Positions 47,396-54,884 of a stretch of DNA of 64,000 nt are shown in pieces (position 1 is the first letter of the stretch; each line of letters opens with the position of its first letter). Both the position numbers and the translations under genes were made by a program. The notes beneath the pieces were generated by a model. It saw only the letters and a program-made list of their open reading frames with translations, ran no database searches and was not told where the DNA came from. Origin of the DNA: CAVUWL01 sp963787415 (lineage in GTDB: Bacteria; Actinomycetota; Thermoleophilia; Solirubrobacterales; 70-9); NCBI GenBank assembly GCA_963787415.1, contig CAWBCO010000003.1, forward strand, positions 1 through 64,000, in the 5' to 3' direction.

Positions 47396-48937
47396 ATGGC
47401 GAGGAAATGGTGGACCCTGCTCGCGGTGAGCGTAGCGACCTTCATGCTCCTGCTCGACATCACGGTTGTCAACGTGGCGCTGCCATCGATTCGCAAGGAC
47501 CTTGGCGCCAGTTTCACCGACCTGCAGTGGGTGGTCGACGCATACGCCCTGACCCTGGCGACGTTGGTGTTGACGGCGGGATCGCTGGCCGACCGCCTCG
47601 GGCGTCGGCGGCTTTTCCTCATCGGACTTTCGATCTTTTCGCTCTCTTCCTTGCTTTGCGGATTGGCGCCGGATCCGACCTTTTTGAATCTCTCGCGAGC
47701 GCTCCAGGGTGTGGGTGGAGCGGTGATGTTCGCGGTTTCCCTCGCCCTGGTCGCTCAGGAGTTCCCTGCCGGGCGCGAGCGCGGGACCGCGATGGGGGTC
47801 TATGGCGCGACGATCGGCGTCGCTGTCGCGATTGGACCGCTGGTTGGCGGAGCGCTCACCGAAACGCTTGGATGGCGATCGATTTTCTTTCTCAATGTGC
47901 CGATCGGTATCGCGGCAATCGTGATCACCTACACGAAGTTGCGGGAGAGCCGCGATCCAAATGCAACCCGCGTCGACTGGGCCGGTGTTGCGACCTTCAG
48001 CGGCGCCCTCTTCCTACTCGTCCTCGCGCTTGTGCGCGGCAACGATGAGGGCTGGGGGAGTGCCGCGATTGTTTTTCTCTTCGTCGGTGCCGGGGCTCTG
48101 CTGCTCGCCTTCATCGCATTCGAGCGCCGTATCAGCGAGCCAATGCTCCCGCTTGAGCTCTTCAGGCTGCCCTCCTTCACCGGGGTGCAGCTCGCGGCAT
48201 TCGCAGTTTCAGCGTCGATGTTTGCGCTCTTTCTCTACATCACGCTTTACCTCCAGAACTATCTCGGTTACTCGCCCCTGCAAGCGGGGCTGCGCTATCT
48301 GCCAATTACGGTGACAAGCTTCCTCGCAGCGCCGATCGCCGGCGCCCTCCTCTCCCGCGTTCACGCGCGGGTGCTGATGAGCGTGGGGTTGGGTCTGGCG
48401 GGGATCGGCCTGTTGCTGATGTCAGGCATCGAAGCCGGGTCTGAATGGACGACCCTGCTAGGCGGATTCCTGGTTGCCGGCGTCGGAATCGGTCTGCTCA
48501 ATCCAGTGATCGCCGACGTCGCACTGAGCGTCGTCCCCAAGGAGCGAAGCGGGATGGCTGCTGGCATCAATGACACCTTCCGACAGGTCGGCATTTCAGT
48601 CGGCGTCGCGGTTTGGGGGGCGATCTTCATCGGCCGTGGGGCTGCTAAGGTGAGCGCGCTTACGGCGGGAACTCCCGCTGCAAGCGGCGCTCGCCCCCGT
48701 GATCTGGTCGAGGCGGCCTCCTCGGGCAATTTGCAGCAGGCACTTGCCACGATTCCTCGCCACGCCAGGGAAGCGGTGGCCGATGCGGCCCACCAAGGAT
48801 TCCTTGCCGGCTTCAACGATGTCCTGGTGCTAGGTGGATTGGTCTGCATTGTGGGTGCAGTCCTCGCCTTGTGGTTGGTCCGCGAGCGAGAGATTGAGCG
48901 CCAGCCCGAAACCTTGACGAGCGAGGCTGGCAGCTGA
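47396..48937 (+). CDS. MFS transporter, DHA2 (EmrB/QacA) drug efflux family
   Basis: A 513-residue, 14-helix proton antiporter. The first helix has the DHA2 signature LLDITVVNVALPSIRKDLG followed by LQWVVDAYALTLA; motif A is GSLADRLGRRRLFLIG; motif C-like YGATIGVAVAIGPLVGGALT precedes LGWRSIFFLNVPIG. ATG 47396 follows GGAGGA by 6 nt and is preferred to the TTG one codon earlier. The divergent MarR gene and shared operators indicate substrate-induced expression. It probably exports toxic hydrophobic compounds; specificity is not visible. Confidence 0.92.
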   Translation: MARKWWTLLAVSVATFMLLLDITVVNVALPSIRKDLGASFTDLQWVVDAYALTLATLVLTAGSLADRLGRRRLFLIGLSIFSLSSLLCGLAPDPTFLNLSRALQGVGGAVMFAVSLALVAQEFPAGRERGTAMGVYGATIGVAVAIGPLVGGALTETLGWRSIFFLNVPIGIAAIVITYTKLRESRDPNATRVDWAGVATFSGALFLLVLALVRGNDEGWGSAAIVFLFVGAGALLLAFIAFERRISEPMLPLELFRLPSFTGVQLAAFAVSASMFALFLYITLYLQNYLGYSPLQAGLRYLPITVTSFLAAPIAGALLSRVHARVLMSVGLGLAGIGLLLMSGIEAGSEWTTLLGGFLVAGVGIGLLNPVIADVALSVVPKERSGMAAGINDTFRQVGISVGVAVWGAIFIGRGAAKVSALTAGTPAASGARPRDLVEAASSGNLQQALATIPRHAREAVADAAHQGFLAGFNDVLVLGGLVCIVGAVLALWLVREREIERQPETLTSEAGS

Positions 48938-49055
48938 AGTCATTGCGGAAGTTGCCTGCCGGCTGAGCGGCTCACCAGGCCGGTCGCACGGCCGTTCGTT
49001 CGGCTCCGGTCGAGCAAAAGTCCTCAACAAGATCGAGGTTTCAGAGCTTCACCGA

Positions 49056-49334
49056 TCAGCCCCGAATCAGGCGCCCCACGGCCCCCATCAGCTCATCGGT
49101 CTTCTCCGTGCGCTCGGCGGGCGTGCCGTCCATGCAGTTGCGAACGTGATCATCTAAAAGCTCCAGAGCAACGCCGTGCAGTGCGGCCTCGGCGGCTTGG
49201 ATCTGGGTCAGGATGTCGATGCAGTAGCGCTCCTGCTCGACCATCCGAGTCAGGCCACGAACCTGGCCCTCGACTCGGGCGAGGCGTTTTAGTAGGCGCT
49301 CAGTGGATGCCGCATACCCGGGATTGTTGGCCAC
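49056..49334 (-). CDS. csoR: CsoR-family metal-sensing repressor
   Basis: 92 residues from GTG 49334; upstream codons of the longer frame run through the operator and are rejected. The all-helical CsoR fold is clear: LLKRLARVEGQVRGLTRMVE, C38 in ERYCIDIL, and H63-x3-C67 in DDHVRNCM. This Cys-His-Cys set matches the Cu(I) ligands of CsoR at nearly the same numbering. It is divergent from a permease-YHS gene with a classic operator between them. Cu(I) sensing is likely, though Ni/Co sensors of the family differ only subtly. Confidence 0.88.
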   Translation of the reverse strand: MANNPGYAASTERLLKRLARVEGQVRGLTRMVEQERYCIDILTQIQAAEAALHGVALELLDDHVRNCMDGTPAERTEKTDELMGAVGRLIRG

Positions 49335-49344
49335 CCCGACTACG

Positions 49345-49361
49345 ATACCCCTGGGGGGTAT
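49345..49361. promoter_or_regulatory. CsoR-type operator
   Basis: ATACCCC-TGG-GGGGTAT is a perfect 7-bp inverted repeat with a 3-bp centre. A-T/G-C tracts of this form (TACCCC...GGGGTA) are the known operator type of CsoR/RcnR regulators. It lies 11 bp from the csoR start and 32 bp from the permease start. Confidence 0.75.
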
Positions 49362-49392
49362 AGTCGTCAAGTCCACTTGTATCGGAGAGCGC

Positions 49393-50618
49393 ATGAGTGA
49401 GGTGTTGAGCACGATCGGCGAAGGCTTCAGGCAGTCCTTCCTGATGGCCTATGAGGTTTGGTGGGCGCTGGTATTGGGTTTCGCGATCTCGGCGATCGTG
49501 CAGGCATGGATTCCGCGCCAACGGGTTGAAGGAGCGCTCTCGGGTAACGGCCCCTGCCACTTGCCAAGGCGACCGGCCTCGGTGCGGCCTCCTCTTCGTG
49601 CTCCTACGCCGCGATCGCGATCGCCAAGTCGCTCTTTCAAAAGGGGGCCTCTGCGGCGAGCACCCTTGCGTTCCAATTCGCCTCGACCAATCTCGTTTGG
49701 GAGCTGGGCTTGGTGCTCTGGGTCCTGCTCGGTTGGCAGTTCACCCTCGCCGAGTACGTCGGGGGAATCATGATGATCGTGGCGATGGCGCTGATGCTTC
49801 GGATCTTCGTCTCGCCCAAACTTGAAGAGCAGGCGCGCAGCCACGCCCAGCATGCCGATAGCGGTCACCAGCACCACGCGGCCGGCGAGCAGATGGGCTG
49901 GCGCCAGCGCCTCAGCTCAGCCTCATCCTGGTCTGATGTGGCTCACAATTTCCGCGGCGACTGGCAGATGCTCTACAAGGAGATCACGGCCGGATTCTTA
50001 CTTGCCGGATTCATCGGTCTACTTGGAAACAGCTTCTTCAACGTTCTCTTCATCGCGCATGCCCCAGCGCTTCTGAAGACGCTCGAGAACGTAATCGTCG
50101 GGCCGCTGATCGCCGTTGTCAGCTTCGTCTGCTCGGTCGGCAACGTGCCGCTGGCGGCAGTGCTCTGGTCGGGGGGGATCAGTTTCGCGGGCGTGATGGC
50201 CTTCATCTTCGCCGACCTCATCGTCTTGCCGATCGTAATCGCATATCGCAAGTACTACGGCTGGTCCTTTGCCATCCGGATCGTCGCCTTGATGTTTGTG
50301 ACAATGGTGCTTGCAGCGCTGATCGTCGATGGCATTTTCGGGACCGTCAACCTGATTCCGACCGCCCGCCCAAGTCGGAGTGAGATCTTCGGCTCGGTCG
50401 AGGTTAATTACAAGCTCTTTCTCAACCTTTTGGGCCTGGCAATCTTCGTGACCCTGATGTTGGCCACAGTCAAGCGCGGCGTCACCGACCCCGTTTGCGG
50501 GATGAGAATCGACCGAACCAAGATGATCCGCATAACGGGCGGTGGGAAGACCTTTCACTTCTGCTCTGAGCAGTGTCGGGACGCTTTTATCGAGGAGTCC
50601 CGGCGCTGCGATGTTTAA
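49393..50618 (+). CDS. Permease (PF03773 type) with C-terminal YHS domain, one frameshift
   Basis: About 408 residues if repaired. The N-terminus (FLMAYEVWWALVLGFAISAI) and the motif GLGAASSSCSYAAIAIAKSL (in the second frame) are hallmarks of the permease family once called DUF318, several members of which export Cu/Zn or organoarsenicals. A His-rich loop (HAQHADSGHQHH) may bind metal. Eight or so membrane helices follow, and the protein ends with a YHS domain (DPVCGMRID ... KTFHFCSEQCRDAF). One base appears lost from a run of C near 49550; ORFs otherwise break there. The neighbouring csoR gene and operator point to metal efflux, probably copper. Confidence 0.8.
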
Positions 50619-50951
50619 GCTCCCCGGCAGTTTTCATTCCTTGCTGAAAGTGCACGACAGCGCCGTTTTGGGCCTTTTAGGCCCATAGTCGTTTCCTTGA
50701 CGTCAATCAGAGCTGCGCGGTCGAAGCGGCGACAGATTCGATGGCGGCGAGGAGTTAATGCTGAGGAGGCCGGGTCTAGTGAAGCCGCGTGCATGCTCTC
50801 GGCGCGAAATGGCCGCGCAGATCGCTTGACCGATCTGTCGCGGTGATGTCCTGGACTCACACAATGCGCCATGGCGGAGCGGATTGGGAGGCCGATCGGG
50901 GGCGTCGTATACGCAGGGACGGTCCCGGATCGGGTTGTAGCTATCGCCTCG
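50619..50951. other. Intergenic region, no gene recognised
   Basis: It lies between convergent genes. No family match in any frame and no obvious terminator. Confidence 0.45.
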
Positions 50952-51677
50952 TTACTGGAGTTCAAAGACCACGTGGACGGTGGCGGTCACCGTTGAGGTT
51001 CCGGGGCTTACCGGAGGGGAGGGCCCAGCACATGTTGCTGCCTTTGCCTTGGTCGGAGCAACGGCCCCGGTGCAGCCGGGGCTCGCCTTTTCCGAAGCGG
51101 ACGGAGTAGTTGCAACACCGCCCCCTTCTTCTATATTGAGAACCTGACCCACGCTCATGCCAGCTTGGCTAGCGAGCGTGGTGGCTCTGGCCTTGGCCTG
51201 AGCAAAGGCGGCAGCCAAGGCCTGGCTATAGGCAAGTTCGGAATTACCGATGAAGAATGTGGGACCGCGCGTGGCGGTCGCCCCCGCCCTGAGAGCAGCG
51301 CTGATCAGTTCTCCGCTCTCAAGCGGCTGTGTAGTAACCACACTGATTCCCTCACTGGCCAAGTAGACAACGCGCTTTGCGCGGTGCACCTGCCGCAGCG
51401 AGATTTGTCCGGTGCTGACGCCGGAGGCTCCTACCCCGGGAGCTGCCTGAACGACAGCAATCACCGACCTGAGGTGCTCCGATACCAGCTCGAGCGCTGC
51501 GGCCCGACTGCCGGCGCTCTTGCTCACCGAGAATCCCAATCCTGCGGCGTCATTGGGGACCTGCTGGGTTACCGATCCGTTGACAGCGATGGTCCGCTGT
51601 TGGGCACTCGCTGTAGCGGGCAAGGCGAGTGCCGTGCTCAAAACCAAGCAGACCAGGATGGGCAGGCGTCGATCCAT
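50952..51677 (-). CDS. Secreted SIMPL (DUF541) domain protein
   Basis: About 241 residues from ATG 51677, which gives a good signal peptide (LPILVCLVLSTALALPATAS). The SIMPL domain starts with TIAVNGSVTQQVPNDAAGLG and includes VSEHLRSVIAVVQAAPGVGA, STGQISLRQVHRAKRVVYLA and ALAAAFAQAKARATTLASQA. A Ser/Pro-rich insert with three Cys precedes the last strand (STVTATVHVVFELQ). The family is extracytoplasmic and of unknown function, linked in some bacteria to oxidative-stress tolerance. It is a single gene. Confidence 0.87.
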   Translation of the reverse strand: MDRRLPILVCLVLSTALALPATASAQQRTIAVNGSVTQQVPNDAAGLGFSVSKSAGSRAAALELVSEHLRSVIAVVQAAPGVGASGVSTGQISLRQVHRAKRVVYLASEGISVVTTQPLESGELISAALRAGATATRGPTFFIGNSELAYSQALAAAFAQAKARATTLASQAGMSVGQVLNIEEGGGVATTPSASEKASPGCTGAVAPTKAKAATCAGPSPPVSPGTSTVTATVHVVFELQ

Positions 51678-51971
51678 ACTGACGATGATCGCAGGCCCGC
51701 GTAGTTGTCCGGATCGGCGGCGTCTGCAAAACGCCATCATTCGCCCCTGGCCGTCCGATCTGAGGGATTCAGGCAAAAGTCAAGCAGGCACCAAACCGTG
51801 CCCCGTTGCGGGGCAGGTCAACCAGTCACAGCAGCTGTGACTCCGTGAGAGGCGAGGTGAAGATCAGCGATCGGAAAGGTTCGTCCGCTGCTAACCAAGG
51901 GAGCCTGTCGCATCACCTGCCCGTAAGCGCATGTGAATTCTTTCACCGAGTCGATGGCGCTCAGATTTGGA

Positions 51972-52553
51972 TCAGGGTGCTTTCTTGCCCTCCGGCGTAG
52001 AAGACCTCACCATGGCTAGAAGCAGCCCTCCTCCCAGTACTGCTGCACAGCCGAAAATGGCCACCCACGGACCGTAGGAGAGCTGGGCCAAACCATCGAC
52101 CACCCGGACATCCTGAGTTAACGCAATCAGCACCCAGACCGAGCCCACGCCAGCGAACAGGCCGATGGATATCGAGGCGGCGATGATGACTCTGGTGCGA
52201 TTGGCGGTCCAGGCGATCAAGGTCGCCGCAGCACCAGCGACAACGGCAAACCATGCAAGGTCTTCTGAGCGTCCGGTGATCTGGAGCGCATTGAACAGAT
52301 TGATCCGGCCAAGAAGCACCGCATTAACCCAGGTCAAAAATGGAGAGACCGCCAAGGCTAATCCCCCCAGAGCGATCACAATTCTAGGAAGGCCAGGGGG
52401 GATCTGAGTCCTACCAGGGGGAGAGTTGCTGCCACGGTTGACGTGGCTGGTCCACTTCGCGCCGTCCCAAAAGCGGAGTTTCGCTCCATCGGGGTACCAC
52501 CCCGGCGGAGCTTGCGGTGAATCTTGGCTAGCTTCAGGCGCTGGATTAATCAG
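51972..52553 (-). CDS. DUF2510 domain membrane protein, non-standard start
   Basis: The frame from about 52553 begins with a DUF2510 domain (APPGWYPDGAKLRFWDGAKW), then a Pro-rich linker (GSNSPPGRTQIPPGLP) and four membrane helices (MIALGGLALAVSPFLTW, DLAWFAVVAGAAATLIAW, VIIAASISIGLFAGVGSVWV, PWVAIFGCAAVLGGGLLLAM). A stop lies just upstream of 52553 and no ATG, GTG or TTG precedes the DUF2510 domain, so translation would start at CTG 52553 or an indel has removed the real start. The first ordinary start (GTG 52379) would lose the domain. DUF2510 is an actinobacterial N-terminal domain of membrane proteins. Function unknown. Confidence 0.62.
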   Translation of the reverse strand: MINPAPEASQDSPQAPPGWYPDGAKLRFWDGAKWTSHVNRGSNSPPGRTQIPPGLPRIVIALGGLALAVSPFLTWVNAVLLGRINLFNALQITGRSEDLAWFAVVAGAAATLIAWTANRTRVIIAASISIGLFAGVGSVWVLIALTQDVRVVDGLAQLSYGPWVAIFGCAAVLGGGLLLAMVRSSTPEGKKAP

Positions 52554-52806
52554 CCCAGCTTAGGCTCTTCGCTCGAGGTTGCAGCCGAAATTGACCGTGC
52601 CTGAGCAGATCCTCTGTCCCCAGGTATCTCCTAAGCCCTAGGTTTGTTCTGCTTTTGCGTGGTTGGGTCGCTCGGAGCCTAAGAGCGGAGCTGGTTCCGG
52701 GCCCAGTCATGAATGGCCTCGAGAAGATCACTGCCAGCGACGAAAAGATAATAACGTGCTAACGTAGCTTTAACCGTTACATGACACCAAGTCAAGGAGA
52801 ACGGCG

Positions 52807-53106
52807 ATGACGGTGTATTCGGTGTGGGAGTCGCATTTTCCGCTCAAGGACGCGGATCAGGGACGCGTGATCACCGAAGCGATCTGGCGTGACATGGCCC
52901 ACTTCGATGGCTATCTCACGCACGAGCTGATCGAGGATCTCGACGACCCCGGCCACCTCCTGGTGGTTAGTCGGTGGACCACCCGCCAACGCGCTGACGA
53001 AGTCCTGTGCGACTACATCGACCACCGCAACGCGCGACGCGCAAACGAGCTCGTTTCGCGTCCACGGACACGGTTTCTCGGCCACGCCGTCCCCAGCGCC
53101 CAATGA
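52807..53106 (+). CDS. Antibiotic biosynthesis monooxygenase (ABM) domain protein
   Basis: A 99-residue ferredoxin-like protein: MTVYSVWESHFPLKDADQGR, VITEAIWRDMAHFDGYLTHE, DDPGHLLVVSRWTTRQRADE. The H/W pattern fits ABM proteins, which are cofactor-free oxygenases or haem-degrading relatives, though many members are uncharacterised. An AAGGAG site lies 8 nt before the ATG. Upstream, TAACGTGCTAACGT (about 52755-52768) and TAACCGTTA look like regulator half-sites. Its stop overlaps the next ATG (ATGA), so the pair is translationally coupled. Confidence 0.8.
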   Translation: MTVYSVWESHFPLKDADQGRVITEAIWRDMAHFDGYLTHELIEDLDDPGHLLVVSRWTTRQRADEVLCDYIDHRNARRANELVSRPRTRFLGHAVPSAQ

Positions 53107-53645
53107 CGCCAGACACCCTCCTGACGGTGGTGAACCTAACCGTTTCGCGAAAGCCCGATCGCGGCCCGACGATCAGCCCCGACCCGCTCGCCGCACCCGC
53201 AACAGCGGCGCAAGCGCTTGGGCTATCGCGCTTGGCTTCCTCTGAGCTCGACGCGCTGCGCGAGCTCCACAAGACGATCGTTTTGCTGGTGGAGGGTCTA
53301 CTCAGGGGGGGCTCGTTAGCCAACTCGGCGGCGCGGCTGACCCGTCTCGCCCAACCGAGCCTCGCGACTGTGGCTCTTGAGTTGAGTAACAATCAGATCT
53401 TGGGCGCGCGGCTGAAGTGGAGCGAACCCACGCCGGCGGCAACACTGGCTCGCCGGGTTGCCTTAGAGCTTGCCGAGGTCGACCCGGCGCGCCTGAAGCG
53501 CTGCGAGCGTCCCGCCTGTGATCTTGTCTTTTATGACAGGACGCGCTCCACCACGCAGCGCTGGCATGCCGAGTGTCCATGCGGAAACCGCGAGCGCCAA
53601 CGCCGCCACCGTTTACGCTCGCACATCAGCTCACCTCCCGAGTAG
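53103..53645 (+). CDS. CGNR zinc-finger (ABATE-like) regulator
   Basis: 180 residues from ATG 53103, which overlaps the stop of the ABM gene. The C-terminal zinc finger has C134 and C139 (CERPACDLVFYDRTR) and C158-x-C160-G-N-R163 (HAECPCGNRERQRRHR), the CGNR motif followed by a basic helix that should bind DNA. The N-terminal two-thirds resemble the ABATE stress-response domain (LAQPSLATVALELSNN ... LARRVALELAEVDPARLKRC). Such proteins are thought to be ligand-responsive regulators. Coupling with the ABM enzyme suggests it senses that enzyme's substrate or controls the pair. Confidence 0.82.
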   Translation: MTPDTLLTVVNLTVSRKPDRGPTISPDPLAAPATAAQALGLSRLASSELDALRELHKTIVLLVEGLLRGGSLANSAARLTRLAQPSLATVALELSNNQILGARLKWSEPTPAATLARRVALELAEVDPARLKRCERPACDLVFYDRTRSTTQRWHAECPCGNRERQRRHRLRSHISSPPE

Positions 53646-53721
53646 GCAGATAGCGCATCTCGTCATTGGTCGTGTTGGGCGACTGTTCAAGGGCCCGGAT
53701 GTGTCCCGGCTTTGGGCGTCG

Positions 53722-54615
53722 CTAAGCGTCTTTAACCGTTGAATCAACCTCTCCGACCAGGTTCCGGTTCTCCGGGACGAACTTGCTCGCCGTGAACTTG
53801 GCGCCCTGCGGATCGGTGATCACGGTCATCCTGACCCAGGGGGCATCAAATGGCGGGACGAGCACTTGACCGCCCAGCGCAGCAGCCAGTTCCGCCGTTG
53901 CGTCGGCATCCTCGACAGCGAACGTCACGCTCCAATGTGCGGGGACCTCGGGCTGGTCCACGGCGATCGGATTGATCGTCGCGACCACGTCCTCAAAGCC
54001 CGCAGGAGCAGCGGCGGTCTCCGCCATCCGCTTGCGGAGATCGGGGTCGCTTCGCTGCAGGAAGTCCCCGTAGCCCGCAAGTCGCCACATCTCGGCGCCG
54101 CCGCCGAGGCCGAGCGTCTCCCATCCGAACACGGAAGCATAGAAGGACTTCGCACCTTCTGAGTCGCGGGTGTGCAGGCTGTTGAAGTTCAATGAGCCCG
54201 GTTCGTTGACGATCCGCGCGCCCTTGTGCTCCCTCGCCTCCCAGACGCAGAACGCGGCCCCCTCGGGATCCGTGAACACCGCCATCCGGCCAGCATCCAG
54301 GATGTCCATCGGGTTCATCACGACGCGGCCTCCCGCGTCCTTTACCTTGGAGACGACGTCATCGGTACTCTCAACCCAGATGTAGGTGTTCCACACTGCG
54401 ATCGGTGATCCACCCTGTGGTAATGACCCAACAGCAGCCACATCGCCACCACGAAGGCTAGCGATGAGGTACTGCGTATCGGAGCCACTCGACATTGCGT
54501 CCTTGAAGTCCCAGCCGAAAAGACCGCTGTAAAAGGCGACCGCTGCCTCGGGATCGGGCTGGCTGGTGTCGACCCAGCATGGTACGCCGGGTATGTATCC
54601 GTCTCGCTCAGGCAT
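53722..54615 (-). CDS. Two-domain VOC (glyoxalase/dioxygenase-fold) protein
   Basis: 297 residues from ATG 54615 (AAGGGAG upstream). It has two VOC modules: the first GVPCWVDTSQPDPEAAVAFY, SGLFGWDF ... AVFTDPEGAAFCVWEA; the second GSLNFNSLHTRDSEGAKSFY, ASVFGWETLGLG ... MTVITDPQGAKFTASKFVPE. The 'YSGLFGW' and 'TDPEGA' signatures mark the family of actinobacterial VOC proteins that includes hydroxylases and resistance proteins. The usual metal-binding His/Glu set is not obvious, so it may be non-catalytic or bind ligand only. The open frame to 54765 is unlikely to be translated. Confidence 0.87.
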   Translation of the reverse strand: MPERDGYIPGVPCWVDTSQPDPEAAVAFYSGLFGWDFKDAMSSGSDTQYLIASLRGGDVAAVGSLPQGGSPIAVWNTYIWVESTDDVVSKVKDAGGRVVMNPMDILDAGRMAVFTDPEGAAFCVWEAREHKGARIVNEPGSLNFNSLHTRDSEGAKSFYASVFGWETLGLGGGAEMWRLAGYGDFLQRSDPDLRKRMAETAAAPAGFEDVVATINPIAVDQPEVPAHWSVTFAVEDADATAELAAALGGQVLVPPFDAPWVRMTVITDPQGAKFTASKFVPENRNLVGEVDSTVKDA

Positions 54616-54884
54616 CGCTGCTCCCTTCTGGGCTTGGTGAGAACGACGTACCCTATTGGGTGTTTGGCTTGGTTCGTCGAGCCCGATGTAGTTGCGTCGA
54701 CCGAGAGTTGGCGTGCATGGAGCTTTCGTCTTGGTGGGGACGTCTGGTGGAAAACGGAAAGACACCGGATAGGAGCGAGAGGATTTTTATCCCGACCTCT
54801 GGGTGACGGGGGCCTGAAGGTTCAAAACGGCCTTCAGGCGGCGGAGTGGACACAGGCGCTTGGAAATGCGATTATCGTGCGCTG

